NCBI GenBank assembly: GCA_016717145.1 | Contig: JADKGD010000071.1 | Span: forward strand, 1 to 64,000 | Length of the DNA stretch: 64,000 nucleotides | Reading direction: 5' to 3' | DNA from: Saprospiraceae bacterium | Lineage (GTDB): Bacteria; Bacteroidota; Bacteroidia; Chitinophagales; Saprospiraceae | Shown: positions 38,955 to 49,365 of the stretch, piece by piece | Layout of the letters: each line of letters opens with the position of its first letter | Numbering within the stretch: position 1 is the first letter of the stretch | The notes under the pieces: generated by a model | The model's database searches: none | What the model was told of the DNA's origin: nothing | The model's input: only the letters and a program-made list of their open reading frames with translations | Made by a program: the position numbers and the translations under genes

Positions 38955-39821
38955 GTGAGCATTTTCATTCCCATACTTACACTTGGTTTACTGACACTGG
39001 TTTTGGCCGGGCTGATCGCTATAGCCAATAAAAAACTGTATGTCTATGAAGATCCACGTATAGATCAGGTAGAAGATATGTTGCCTCATGCCAACTGCGG
39101 TGCCTGTGGTTTTCCCGGATGCCGGCCATTTGCCGAAGCGTTGGTATCTGGTCAGGTGCTGCCGGGCAAATGTTCTGTAAGCAGTGATGAAGGTAGATCT
39201 GCAATAGCCAGTTTTCTGGGCGTGGCCTTGGGTGCAGAAGAAAAAAGAGTCGCCCGTTTAGCTTGTAACGGAGGCAAAAATGTAGCTATCAATCAGGCTT
39301 ACTACAAGGGTGTCAGCACGTGTCAGGCAGCTACATTGATCTCGGGCGGCGGTAAGGCATGCTCATGGGGTTGCCTTGGATATGGTGATTGTGAAGTAGT
39401 GTGCGATTTTGATGCTATCTCGATGAATGAATTTGGCATCCCAGTCGTGGATGAACAAAAATGCACCGCATGTGGTGATTGTGTGGAAGCATGTCCAAAA
39501 ATGCTGTTTTCTATCCACCCTATCAGTCACCGTCTTTGGGTCGCTTGCAAAAGTCTGGAAGCCGGAGATGAGGTACTGGATGTCTGCGATGTAGGCTGTA
39601 CTGCATGCGGTAAATGCGCTATGGATGCAGAAGACAACATGATCACTATGGTAAAAAACCTACCCGTCATCAACTACTCCAAAAACCATAAAACACAGGA
39701 TCCCATACAGAGATGCCCTACTGGCGCTATCGTATGGCTCGATGATAAAGATGGGCTCATCAAAGGCAAAGAAGCGAAAAAAATCATCCGAAAGGGAAGC
39801 CGGAATATGGGGTATTCATAG
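38955..39821 (+). CDS. rnfB: Electron transport complex subunit RnfB
   Basis: 288 residues. The start is GTG at 38955; only this start retains the N-terminal anchor IFIPILTLGLLTLVLAGLIAIAN. The four-Cys domain ANCGACGFPGCRPFAEAL typical of RnfB follows. Next are CSWGCLGYGDCEVVC, CTACGDCVEACPKMLF and CTACGKC with CPTGAI, giving several [4Fe-4S] centres that accept electrons from ferredoxin. It is usually encoded next to the other rnf genes; here it is about 1.7 kb away with the minisatellite, the small Cys protein and the NADP reductase between, and 119 AT-rich bases upstream. Confidence 0.95.
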   Translation: MSIFIPILTLGLLTLVLAGLIAIANKKLYVYEDPRIDQVEDMLPHANCGACGFPGCRPFAEALVSGQVLPGKCSVSSDEGRSAIASFLGVALGAEEKRVARLACNGGKNVAINQAYYKGVSTCQAATLISGGGKACSWGCLGYGDCEVVCDFDAISMNEFGIPVVDEQKCTACGDCVEACPKMLFSIHPISHRLWVACKSLEAGDEVLDVCDVGCTACGKCAMDAEDNMITMVKNLPVINYSKNHKTQDPIQRCPTGAIVWLDDKDGLIKGKEAKKIIRKGSRNMGYS

Positions 39822-39892
39822 ATGCTAACATAATATTTTCTTCACATCCTTAATGATCTGTCTTAGCAAGAAAATATTATCACATATTCTTA

Positions 39893-40062
39893 AACCCAAA
39901 TAAGTTATTAGAACTTTGTAATGAAAGCCAAAATGTCAATAAAATCAAGACTTTTGGTGAGGAAGCATAGTGTATGCTATGCTGACAAACCAAGTGAAGT
40001 GTAAAGACTTGATTTTGCAGGCATTTTCCTTGGAATAGATTTTCTAATGACTTTTTTGGGTT
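39893..40062. mobile_element. MITE-like foldback element 1 (170 bp)
   Basis: Imperfect 21-bp terminal inverted repeats: AACCCAAATAAGTTATTAGAA at 39893-39913 and its near-complement at 40042-40062 (two mismatches). Inside, AAAATCAAGACTTT pairs with AAAGACTTGATTTT and CATAG with CTATG, so most of the element can fold into one hairpin. No coding capacity. Confidence 0.75.
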
Positions 40063-40198
40063 AAATGCTTTGCTAATCAGTTTTAATGCCCAATCATAAT
40101 GACTGGAAGCGGCACCAATGAATTACGCACCAAGTAAGGTTGTACCATTCTACGGAAAAAATATTTCCAAGCTAAGCTTAACTCAATTTCCAATTTTA

Positions 40199-40503
40199 AA
40201 CCCGAATTATGCATTAGAACTTCGTTATGAGAAGCTAAAATACAATAAATCAGCTATTTATATTCGAAAAGCGTAGCAGCACTTTGTGAACGAGGTCGTT
40301 CGAGACATAAAGATGTCTCGTGACCGAAGTGAAAGGGAGCTTTCGCCCCGCAGCAAAGCGAGGAGCAATTAGCGTACTCAAAACACTTTGTGCGATAGCC
40401 AAAGTGCTTTTGTGTAAAACAGAAGATAAATAGCCCGCCTAGGCGGATTCTGATTTGCAGTAACTTAGATTCGGAATAGATTTTCTAATGCATAATCCGG
40501 GTT
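40199..40503. mobile_element. MITE-like foldback element 2 (305 bp)
   Basis: Terminal inverted repeats AACCCGAATTATGCATTAGAA (40199-40219) and its near-complement (40483-40503), with one mismatch. The ends match those of element 1, including the sub-terminal GAACTTYGTWATGA on the left and GGAATAGATTTTCTAATG on the right. The centre is richer in GC than its surroundings, with internal inverted repeats (GAGACAT/ATGTCTC; AGCACTTTG/CAAAGTGCT). No reading frame. Probably mobilised by a transposase elsewhere in the genome. Confidence 0.78.
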
Positions 40504-40594
40504 AAAATAATATTTGGTCAGTATTTACATAGGTTTGACAATTTGATATACCTATTATGACACCAGTAAAGTGTTTTTATAACAAAATCATCCT

Positions 40595-40602
40595 TATCTT
40601 TG
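40595..40602 (+). promoter_or_regulatory. -7 promoter element directly before mnmG (leaderless start likely)
   Basis: TATCTTTG matches TAnnTTTG and ends 4 bases before the ATG at 40607, so transcription would begin at or within a base or two of the start codon. A clear TTG -33 is missing at the usual distance. Confidence 0.5.
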
Positions 40603-40606
40603 CCCT

Positions 40607-42472
40607 ATGTTTCCAAAATATAACGTTATAGTAGTAGGTGCAGGACATGCAGGTTGTGAAGCCGCAGTTGCTGCAGCCAATATGGGTTCCAAAGTACTTT
40701 TGGTCACCATGAATATGAACACTATCGCTCAAATGTCCTGCAATCCGGCAATGGGTGGTGTGGCAAAAGGCCAGATTGTACGTGAAATCGACGCAATGGG
40801 AGGATATTCAGGTATTGTAACTGATCATTCTCTGGTTCAATTCAGGATGCTCAATATGTCAAAAGGACCAGCCATGTGGAGCCCTCGTGCTCAAAATGAC
40901 CGGATGATGTTTGCGGCCAAATGGCGAAGCATGCTGGAATTAAACAAAAATATTGATTTCTGGCAAGAAACAGTTCCTGGCTTGATCGTCAAAGGTGGAA
41001 TCTGTAAAGGTATAGTGACCAGTCTGGGATTGGAAATAGAGTCTGATTCGGTTGTGCTAACAAATGGTACGTTTCTGAATGGGTTGATCCACATCGGTGA
41101 AAAACAGTTTGGAGGTGGTAGGGCTGGTGAAAAATCAGCTACAGGCATTACAGAGCAGCTTACCGGACTGGGTTTTGAAGCAGGAAGGATGAAGACTGGC
41201 ACGCCCCCTAGAGTGGATGGAAGGTCACTTGATTATTCCAAAATGGAAGTCCAGCCGGGAGATGAAAAAGTAGGTAAATTTTCTTATACAGACACACCAG
41301 TTGTAAAGCGTCAATTACCTTGTCATGTTACCTACACAAGCCTTGCTGTTCATGAGGCCCTTAAAGAAGGTTTTGATAGATCACCTATGTTTAATGGGCG
41401 AATACAGGGCTTGGGGCCGAGATATTGTCCATCGATTGAAGACAAGATAAACAGATTTGCAGACAAAGATAGTCATCAACTATTTGTAGAGCCAGAAGGC
41501 TGGGACACCTGTGAAATTTATGTCAACGGTTTCTCTTCATCTCTACCTGAAGATGTTCAGTTTAAGGCGCTACGCAAAGTACCTGGTTTTGAACAAATGA
41601 AAATGTTTAGACCAGGATATGCAATAGAGTACGATTATTTCCCACCAACCCAGCTCAAAATGAATCTGGAGACCAAGTTAATAAAAAATCTTTTTTTTGC
41701 AGGTCAGATAAATGGTACTACCGGGTATGAAGAGGCAGCCTGTCAAGGATTAATGGCCGGCATCAACGCACATCTCAGTATCAAAGAACAGGAGCCCTTA
41801 ATATTAAAACGTTCAGATGCTTACATTGGTGTACTCGTAGATGACCTTGTCAACAAGGGTACAAACGAACCTTATCGTATGTTTACATCAAGGGCCGAAT
41901 ACAGAATATTGCTTAGACAAGACAATGCCGACGTAAGACTTACTCCTATAGCGCACAATTTGGGCATGGTAAATATGGATGAAAGATTGGATCGAGTCAA
42001 AAATAAAATAGAAAATGCCAGGATAATAGAAAGATATTTTGATGATACCAGCATAGATCCTAATCTGATAAATGGATTTTTGGAATCCCTTGACTCAGCA
42101 CCTTTGAAACAAAAGGTAAAAGCAAAGAGTATCTTAAGTCGTCCAAATGTCACCCTCGAAAACATGAGACTTGCACTGCCCGCTCTTAATACTTACCTAT
42201 CACAATATGATGACGAAACGCTTACAAGCGCAGAAGTAACCATGAAATATGAAGGATATATACGAAAAGAACAAGAAATGGTAGAGAAGATGGATAGGTT
42301 TGAGTCACTCAGGTTGGATGATGCTTTTGATTACAAATCGATGAAATCATTATCAATAGAAGCTCGCGAAAAATTGCATATTATACGTCCAAGGACAATC
42401 GGACAAGCAAGCAGGATTAGTGGCGTATCACCATCTGATATATCTGTACTATTGGTGCAATCAGGACGATAA
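40607..42472 (+). CDS. mnmG: tRNA uridine-5-carboxymethylaminomethyl(34) synthesis enzyme MnmG
   Basis: 621 residues, the normal length. With MnmE it modifies wobble uridine in several tRNAs, using FAD, NADH and methylene-tetrahydrofolate. The N-terminus VVGAGHAGCEAAVAAA is the FAD-binding loop. The family signature GPRYCPSIEDKI is present, as is GQINGTTGYEEAACQGLMAG. The C-terminal helical domain (RPRTIGQASRISGVSPSDIS) binds MnmE/tRNA. The frame is intact, with an apparent leaderless promoter. Confidence 0.97.
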   Translation: MFPKYNVIVVGAGHAGCEAAVAAANMGSKVLLVTMNMNTIAQMSCNPAMGGVAKGQIVREIDAMGGYSGIVTDHSLVQFRMLNMSKGPAMWSPRAQNDRMMFAAKWRSMLELNKNIDFWQETVPGLIVKGGICKGIVTSLGLEIESDSVVLTNGTFLNGLIHIGEKQFGGGRAGEKSATGITEQLTGLGFEAGRMKTGTPPRVDGRSLDYSKMEVQPGDEKVGKFSYTDTPVVKRQLPCHVTYTSLAVHEALKEGFDRSPMFNGRIQGLGPRYCPSIEDKINRFADKDSHQLFVEPEGWDTCEIYVNGFSSSLPEDVQFKALRKVPGFEQMKMFRPGYAIEYDYFPPTQLKMNLETKLIKNLFFAGQINGTTGYEEAACQGLMAGINAHLSIKEQEPLILKRSDAYIGVLVDDLVNKGTNEPYRMFTSRAEYRILLRQDNADVRLTPIAHNLGMVNMDERLDRVKNKIENARIIERYFDDTSIDPNLINGFLESLDSAPLKQKVKAKSILSRPNVTLENMRLALPALNTYLSQYDDETLTSAEVTMKYEGYIRKEQEMVEKMDRFESLRLDDAFDYKSMKSLSIEAREKLHIIRPRTIGQASRISGVSPSDISVLLVQSGR

Positions 42473-42490
42473 CATTTTTTTTTGAATTTA

Positions 42491-42510
42491 AACCGTGGCG
42501 GTTAATTTTT
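42491..42510 (+). terminator. Short terminator-like hairpin after mnmG
   Basis: 5-bp stem AACCG/CGGTT with a 3-base loop, followed by AATTTTT, 18 bases after the mnmG stop. Confidence 0.4.
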
Positions 42511-42610
42511 GGTTAACGCAGTCGATATTCCAATTTATATGCATTATAATGGTCATATTTGCTGTTGGAACCGACTTTAGCAATTTAAGAAGTTAATAAA
42601 TATTATTATA

Positions 42611-44059
42611 ATGTCTCTTAAAAAATACGTTTATACATTTTTACTTACTTTTTCTATAAATATGATTGGTATTGGGCAGTCAACAAATATGGAAAAAGTC
42701 AAAGCGATAAATAATTATATAAATTTCTCAAATGAAGGCACACATGGTCTTTTGATCGTACACAGACTTTTAGAGAATTTCAACAAAAGCATTAATAAAT
42801 ACGTAGATCTGCCTGACCAACAAATCAATTTCTATTCAAATAAAGATCTTCCTCAAGACATATTTGAAGATCCGGAAAACTGGTTTTATGAGACATCTCC
42901 CAATGAATGGTTTGTAAAAGCTACTACCCCCTCAATCGTATTACCAGCTGACAAAGTCACCAAACTAAATACTATAATTACTGAAATGAAGACCATTTTG
43001 GTTAAAATAAATAAGCTAAGATTTGACCTGGAAGAACAAATTAAAACACTTGATCTGACAAAGAGAGAAAACCTTAGTCTTGTCTATGACAAACTTGAAG
43101 ATGGCGTAAGATTGTATAAAGATTATTATAAGAAACAACTTATTCTGGAAACAGAAATTGATATTTACATCAAAACTTTAAAACTTTCAACAGACGAAAT
43201 ACAATTTCCTGAGGTTTTGGCCTCCATGAATGGTGTTTATAAGTCAACACGCTCTGCCCTTCACGCCTTATATATGAAGGAAGATGACAATTATGCTGAA
43301 TTAATTAAATCTCAACAACTTGCTTTGACTAAGTTTGATGGTATTGTTTTGGCAAATTATAATAGTACCAGACTTATTAATAGCAGGGTCCAGCTTTACT
43401 GGGCAAATATCAAAAGACAAACAGCCGAGTCCATAAAAGCAGAACAGTTGTTTACAGACTCCGAAACCATTCCTGATGAATACAAATTGTACGACAAATA
43501 TTACTATTACTACAATATAGCTGTCATCAATAAATTTAATAGGTATGGCAATGGCATTGTCTTTGAATTGAATAGAATTCTTGAATATATTGGTGTTCCA
43601 ATTGCAAGATATTTTGAAATGCCTCATTATTTTAAGGTGATTTACCCTAAGTTATTAGAAAAAACTGATGTACTGGCTGCTTCTGATCCTGTAGTAAAAT
43701 CGCTGCCTACTGTCGTAAAAGGTAGAAATGTTGTCACTGCAACACGAACTATAAAAGTTGACAGCTTTGTTGTAGATTTCAAAATGTATGATCACAAAAT
43801 TATTGATAAAGATGTAGTGTCAATAAGTTATAATGGCGACTGGATTGTAGAAAAATTACAAATTTCGGAAAAACCATATGAATTTACGTTGAAATTGAAC
43901 AATGAAGGAAAAAACTTTCTTCTTCTACACGCCGATGACATGGGTAGGAATCCTCCTGCGACAATTGCGCTTTCCTATACATATAAGGGTAAAAGAGAAT
44001 TGATCATACTTAACTCTGATACTAATAAAAGTGAGGTAATTGAGATACTTGTGAAGTAA
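42611..44059 (+). CDS. Secreted hypothetical protein, 482 residues
   Basis: Signal peptide MSLKKYVYTFLLTFSINMIGIGQ. The middle is helical and charged (KTILVKINKLRFDLEEQIKT, then repeated Tyr/Asp-rich segments such as YDKYYYYYN). The last 100 residues form a beta-rich domain (VVDFKMYDHKIIDKDVVSIS, WIVEKLQ, NFLLLHADDMGRNPP) similar in flavour to domains attached to Bacteroidota OmpA-like proteins. I cannot name a family. The frame is intact and the stop abuts the convergent LysE gene with no spacer. Probably periplasmic or cell-surface. Confidence 0.8.
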   Translation: MSLKKYVYTFLLTFSINMIGIGQSTNMEKVKAINNYINFSNEGTHGLLIVHRLLENFNKSINKYVDLPDQQINFYSNKDLPQDIFEDPENWFYETSPNEWFVKATTPSIVLPADKVTKLNTIITEMKTILVKINKLRFDLEEQIKTLDLTKRENLSLVYDKLEDGVRLYKDYYKKQLILETEIDIYIKTLKLSTDEIQFPEVLASMNGVYKSTRSALHALYMKEDDNYAELIKSQQLALTKFDGIVLANYNSTRLINSRVQLYWANIKRQTAESIKAEQLFTDSETIPDEYKLYDKYYYYYNIAVINKFNRYGNGIVFELNRILEYIGVPIARYFEMPHYFKVIYPKLLEKTDVLAASDPVVKSLPTVVKGRNVVTATRTIKVDSFVVDFKMYDHKIIDKDVVSISYNGDWIVEKLQISEKPYEFTLKLNNEGKNFLLLHADDMGRNPPATIALSYTYKGKRELIILNSDTNKSEVIEILVK

Positions 44060-44692
44060 TCAGGAAAAATGAACTACATTGCTTTTGATCAACAGGACGA
44101 TGCCAAATATTACCAGCATCGTGCCCGCTATCTTTCCAAATAGATATACATGCCTGGGTTTCATTTTGGAACGTATCATCTTGGCAAGGATGACCTTGGC
44201 AGAATCGGTTATTATAATGGTAGACATTATGCTCGCAAATAATAAAATGGTCTGCCCGCCTGTAATGCCTTTTCCTATGACATATGTAGTCATTACACCA
44301 AACCAGAAAACAAAAGTAAAAGGATTAATAAAATTTACTGCAAAGCCCTTTGTCCAATAGCCAGTAAATGATTTAGCATTAAAAGCAGGTGTTTTTTCGT
44401 TCAAAATTGGTTTTTTGAATAAAGATACCAAGCCAAATATAATTAATATACAACCACCCACAAGGCCCATCCAAAATTGAAATTCTTTTTCCTGGGATAA
44501 GGTGCCAATTTTTCTGATAAAAAAATATGTCGCCGAAATGATAAGGATATCACTTACCCAAATGCCACTCCCGACTGATATTCCAGCCCTGATTCCATGT
44601 TCGATTCCTGTTTGGGTGAGGGCGACAAAAATTGGACCAAGCAATATTGTGAGGGTCAATCCTAACAAAATTCCTTCCAGGATCATCTCCAT
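44060..44692 (-). CDS. LysE family translocator
   Basis: 210 residues with six hydrophobic helices. The N-terminus GILLGLTLTILLGPIFVALTQTGIEHGIRAGISVGSG is the LysE/RhtB signature (Gly-Pro in helix 1, then G..AG). Such proteins export amino acids or related small molecules; the substrate cannot be told. It is convergent with the preceding gene. Its start codon is 57 bases before the pdxA stop on the same strand, so co-transcription with pdxA is possible. Confidence 0.88.
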   Translation of the reverse strand: MEMILEGILLGLTLTILLGPIFVALTQTGIEHGIRAGISVGSGIWVSDILIISATYFFIRKIGTLSQEKEFQFWMGLVGGCILIIFGLVSLFKKPILNEKTPAFNAKSFTGYWTKGFAVNFINPFTFVFWFGVMTTYVIGKGITGGQTILLFASIMSTIIITDSAKVILAKMIRSKMKPRHVYLFGKIAGTMLVIFGIVLLIKSNVVHFS

Positions 44693-44749
44693 TGATTCAT
44701 ACTTTTAGGTCGAACCAATAAATCAAAAATGATTTGTGACGCATACGTA

Positions 44750-45799
44750 TCAGTCATTCAAACCTGCAGATTGTTTTTCTCGTTTGACAAGGGCATTTGA
44801 TCTTGACGAGTGGTATTCCCGTCGGTGATTAACGATATCAACTGCTGTGTGAATGGCTTGAATCAGAGAAGATCCATCAGCTGAATTTGTTCCAGCTATA
44901 TCGTACGCAGTACCATGATCCGGAGAAGTACGTACAAAAGACAAACCAGCCGTTACATTGGTTCCTTTACCGAATGATATGGCTTTGAATGGAATTAAAC
45001 CCTGATCGTGGTACATCGCCAATACGGCATCACTTTTTTTCCATGCGCTTCCCCCAAAAAATCCATCCGCTGCATATGGCCCCATAGCAATGATACCTTG
45101 CTTTTTTGCTTCAATTATTGCCGGCCTTATAAATTTTTCTTCTTCATCGCCTATGACAGAATCATCTGAAGCATGTGGATTGAGCCCCAACACACTTATG
45201 ACTGGTCTCTCCAAATCAAAATCTTCAATTAATGTTCTGTTTAGGATTTTCAGTTTTTCGATGATTAATTCTTTCGTAATACTGCCTGCAACCATAGACA
45301 ATGGCAAGTGATTGGTTACAACTGCAACTCTCAGTGCATCACTTACCATAAGCATTAGGCTTTGTTTGGCGTTATCATTGTGGGTAAAATATTCTGTATG
45401 TCCGGGAAACGGAAACTTTGCTAATTGCATGGCATATTTATTTATTGGCGCTGTCACTAATGCATCTAAACTGCCATCTTTTATGTCACTCATTGCTTTG
45501 TCCAATGCCAAATATGCATATTTGCCACCCTCTACTGTTGCTTTTCCTAAGGTAATATTTATATTGTCATCCCAACAATTGACTAGATTTATTTTATTCT
45601 CCTGAGTTTGTTTTGCACTATTTACAGAGTGAAATCCAATATTATTGTCAGAAACGATATTTTTGTGATATGCCATTACCTTGTAGGAGCCATAAATTAC
45701 GGGCGTAAATGACTTCAACAATCTCGGATCAGAAAGTGCTTTTATTATGATTTCAGGACTGATACCGTTTATATCACCAATTGTTATACCTATTTTCAT
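44750..45799 (-). CDS. pdxA: 4-hydroxythreonine-4-phosphate dehydrogenase
   Basis: About 349 residues from ATG 45799 (MKIGITIGDINGISPEI); a longer in-frame start at 45850 adds a poorly conserved leader. Oxidises 4-phosphohydroxy-threonine in the DXP-dependent route to pyridoxal phosphate. The metal and substrate motifs are visible: GHTEYFT, LGLNPHASDDSVIGDEE, GPYAADGFF, AMYHDQGLIPFKA and SFVRTSPDHGTAYDIAG. The length and motif order fit PdxA well. The frame is intact. Confidence 0.95.
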   Translation of the reverse strand: MKIGITIGDINGISPEIIIKALSDPRLLKSFTPVIYGSYKVMAYHKNIVSDNNIGFHSVNSAKQTQENKINLVNCWDDNINITLGKATVEGGKYAYLALDKAMSDIKDGSLDALVTAPINKYAMQLAKFPFPGHTEYFTHNDNAKQSLMLMVSDALRVAVVTNHLPLSMVAGSITKELIIEKLKILNRTLIEDFDLERPVISVLGLNPHASDDSVIGDEEEKFIRPAIIEAKKQGIIAMGPYAADGFFGGSAWKKSDAVLAMYHDQGLIPFKAISFGKGTNVTAGLSFVRTSPDHGTAYDIAGTNSADGSSLIQAIHTAVDIVNHRREYHSSRSNALVKREKQSAGLND

Positions 45800-46018
45800 T
45801 ATGTTTGGATCATTTAAATTAAGATTTGTTTCTTCCGGCGAGTGCCACAATGAAACTTAAATTTTTCAAAAGTATTTAAGCCTTTGAAATCTATCCGTCA
45901 AAGGTAAGAAAAAGACATCAGTCTCTGAAGTTTTTTAGGTCCAACTTACATAATCAACCGGATCTGCTCAAATATTAGAAGAAAAAATGTACTTCAACAG
46001 TCCATATTTCATATCAGA

Positions 46019-49000
46019 TCATTTGGAATTCCAATTCACAATATTCACTATTTCATTATTTCTCGCAATTAAATACAAAATTTTGTGATTTATGGAAATG
46101 GGTAAAATCTTTCTTACCTGTCCTTTAATTTGTAATCCTTCATGAGGTGCAAAATCAAACTCACCTTTGCCCCGATTGATTAATACGCTACAAAAATCAC
46201 CATCACTTCGACCTAATTGAACATTATTTTCATAAAAGTTGCCTCCCAGCAACAAATCAGGTAAGCCATCCTTGTTTATATCAGATGAAACCACAGTCCT
46301 GAATGTGCTTAACTGTGTTCTAGGGGGAAGTGCTGTGGAAATGAAATTTAATTTGCCGTCGTTTATAAAAATACAATTTTTGAAATAATTTGCTTGAAAT
46401 TTGATTGTTTTAGCTAAATTTATTTTGGAAAAAGTTCTTGTACAGTTGCCTTTGCAAAATCCTCAGCTTTTAGGAACCTCTTTTTTAGAGAAGGTATCTG
46501 TTTTTGCAATTCAAGTATATTTGCGAAACAAACCTCCCTTCCTTTTACAAAATATGTCACCAACTGCTCTTTGGTGTCATTCTGATCAAAATCTTCATAA
46601 TACATTGTAACAGGCTGATCTTCAGAAGCCTTAAATCTGGTGTTTAGTCCCAGATTACCAGCTACAATGTCTTTGTCTCCATCATTATCCACGTCCAAAA
46701 CGTGAACAAAATTCCACCATCCTTTTTCTTTTCCAACGTCAATTTTCTCAAAACTATCTTTTTTATTACGAAGAATGGTCACCTGACCCCACTCTAAAGA
46801 TAAAACCAAATCTAATGATCCATCCCCATCCATGTCTGCCCATTCTCCGTCTGTTACAAATCCCAAATTACCTTTATCCTTATCGAATTTATCTGTTACA
46901 TCAGAAAAATTACCCTTGCCATCATTCAATAAAAAATATGATTTAGGTACCTGACCATATTTCCATGGTATAGCTCTACTGCCAACAAATAAGTCAATAA
47001 ATCCATCTCCATTAAAATCGTTTGGCACAACACATGAAGCCGTTGTATAAACACCTTTTAAAGCATCGGCATTCCTTTTAAAATTCCCCTTCCCGTCGTT
47101 CATATAGACACGAGACAAAAGGTATTCGCTCTTATTTGAATATTCATTCCCTCCACTTGCTACTACTAAATCCCTATATCCATCATTATTCAAATCCACA
47201 AAAGAGGCATCAACGTCTTCGTATGTACTATCCGCTGAGATCGAAAGTTGAATCGACCTGTAAAATGTTCCATTTGGTCTTTGGAGCCACAATTCAGATT
47301 CCTTCCATTTGGCATTTCCAAAATATACATCTTCCAGATCATCTCCGTTAACATCAGCTACAGCAATTGCCGGCCCTTCGTTGGATACTGCGTGAGGGAT
47401 TAGTGGCTCTCTATTAAACTCTACAAAAGGATTTTCTTTATGTAAAAATTGCAATCCAGAAGAAGAAGTCATGTCTTCAATCATTACATCTTCAGTTTTG
47501 TTCCTTCTTAAAGAATTGTAATCAAAAAGTGGAAGATTTTGTTTATAAGTAAGTTTTATTTCTGAATTTGAAGTTTTTTCTATCTTTTCATAAGTATTAT
47601 CAGGCCACACTATCACCAAAGAATCTGCTGTGTTCCATCCTTCGCTTGCAACCACCAAAGGAGTTTCCATACTTGACAAAAAACCCCTTACAGGAAATTT
47701 TTCATATGTTTTAATGATACCTTTTGAAAATGTTATTAATTTAGTTCCTACTGCATTGATGTTTAAATCAGCTCCAGTGAGATTTATTTGGATACTGCTT
47801 TTGTCACAAGTCTTATTTTCACAGGTCTTATTTTCATAGACGAAAGCTTTATCATTAATATTATTACAAACTATATCCAAATCGCCATCATTATCAAGGT
47901 CTGCTGTAACAGCCCCATTTGAATAGCTTATTTTATTATTCTTAATTCTCTTTTCAAAATCAGCAAAATGTAAATCTCCGCTATTGCTATAAAATTTATT
48001 GTACAACTTTATTTCAGGTATCATATTAATCAATTCCAGGTCTTTTTCTTCCATTCGATCCATACTTATCTTGTATTGTACATCATTTTGCGATACAAAA
48101 TTGATATAATCTATATCATTCATTCGTTTAGGGATGCCATTAGCGATAAAAAGATCTTTCCAGCCGTCATTGTCAAAATCTGTAAATAGTGATGACCAGG
48201 ACCAGTCAGTGGCATGAATACCTGAGTACGTAGCTATCTCAGTAAATGTATTGTTTCTGTTATTCAGTTGAAGTGCATTTTGAGCATATTGATGATTATA
48301 ACCATAGTCCAATTTAAAATTAAATATATCCAAAGCATCTTCACCTTCAGATTTTTTAAGAATAAATGGATCTTCAGGCTGCATGTCCAAAGATATAATA
48401 TCCGGAAATCCATCATTATTGATGTCTCCCGCATCCACTCCCATAGAAAATCGACTTGTATGACCCATCTGCTCAGTCAAACTTTCTGTAAACGTACCGT
48501 TGCCATTATTAACATAATAATAATCATTTTCATGAAAATCATTCCCTATATACAAGTCTGGAAACCCATCCATATTGATATCACTAACTACGATCCCAAG
48601 CCCATAACCTATGGATGATCTGTTGATACCAACCATACCCGAGACATCAGTAAATTTTCCATTGTCGTTTCTATACATCCTATCTCCTGAATATCTATTG
48701 ACTGTATTCATAAAAGACTTTCTCTGACCAAATGTATTGTTTTTATGGGTAGAATGATTGAGTTGGAACATGTCCAGGTCGCCATCCATATCATAATCAA
48801 AAAATGCTGACTGCGTACAGTATCCTGAAGAATCAAACCCCATCCTGACGGCTTCATCTTCATAGTGAGGAATACCTTTATCATCAATTCGCTGACAGAT
48901 ATAAAACTTATTTTGGCCTTCAAGACCAATGAGCTGAGAAACAGTACTGATATAAATATCAAGCATTCCGTCATTATTAATATCCACCACGCTAACACCT

Positions 49001-49365
49001 GTGCACCATGTAGAATCGAAAGGTATATTTGATTTAGAAGTAACGTTTTCAAATTTCATATTACCTCGATTTAAATATAGCTCACTGGCAACCTGATTTC
49101 CCGAAAAAATTAGATCGATCAATCCGTCATTATTAAAGTCCCCGGCTCCAACTCCCCCACCATTATAAAAATACAAATAGTTGAAAATATTTTTTTCCAA
49201 GGTTGTTGTCAGGTCATTTGAAAATGAAATTCCAGTTTGTTTTTCTTCAAGAATCTCGAATAATGGCTTTTCATCCATTTTGTTTGCACAAGAGTTAAAT
49301 AAAAAACCAGTGAAGACTGCTCCTACAATAAAATAATATCTAATGCTCATTCGGTCACTTTTCAT
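46019..49365 (-). CDS. FG-GAP/VCBS repeat lipoprotein with ASPIC/UnbV domain (one frameshift near the 3' end)
   Basis: About 1115 residues after frame repair. A lipoprotein signal (SIRYYFIVGAVFTGFLFNSC) is followed by many FG-GAP-type repeats with Asp-rich Ca-binding loops (GDFNNDGLIDLIFSG, VDINNDGMLDIYIS, DINMDGFPDLYIGND). An ASPIC/UnbV domain (about 540-620: VGTKLITFSKGIIK, VIVWPDNTYEKI) comes next, then a second set of FG-GAP repeats. The frame stops at 46420; one extra A in the run complementary to 46423-46426 restores it through to 46019. It starts by overlapping the stop of its paralogue at 49355 (the alternative start 49350 removes the overlap). Outer-surface lipoprotein, probably glycan- or ligand-binding, in a susCD locus. 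Confidence 0.83.
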
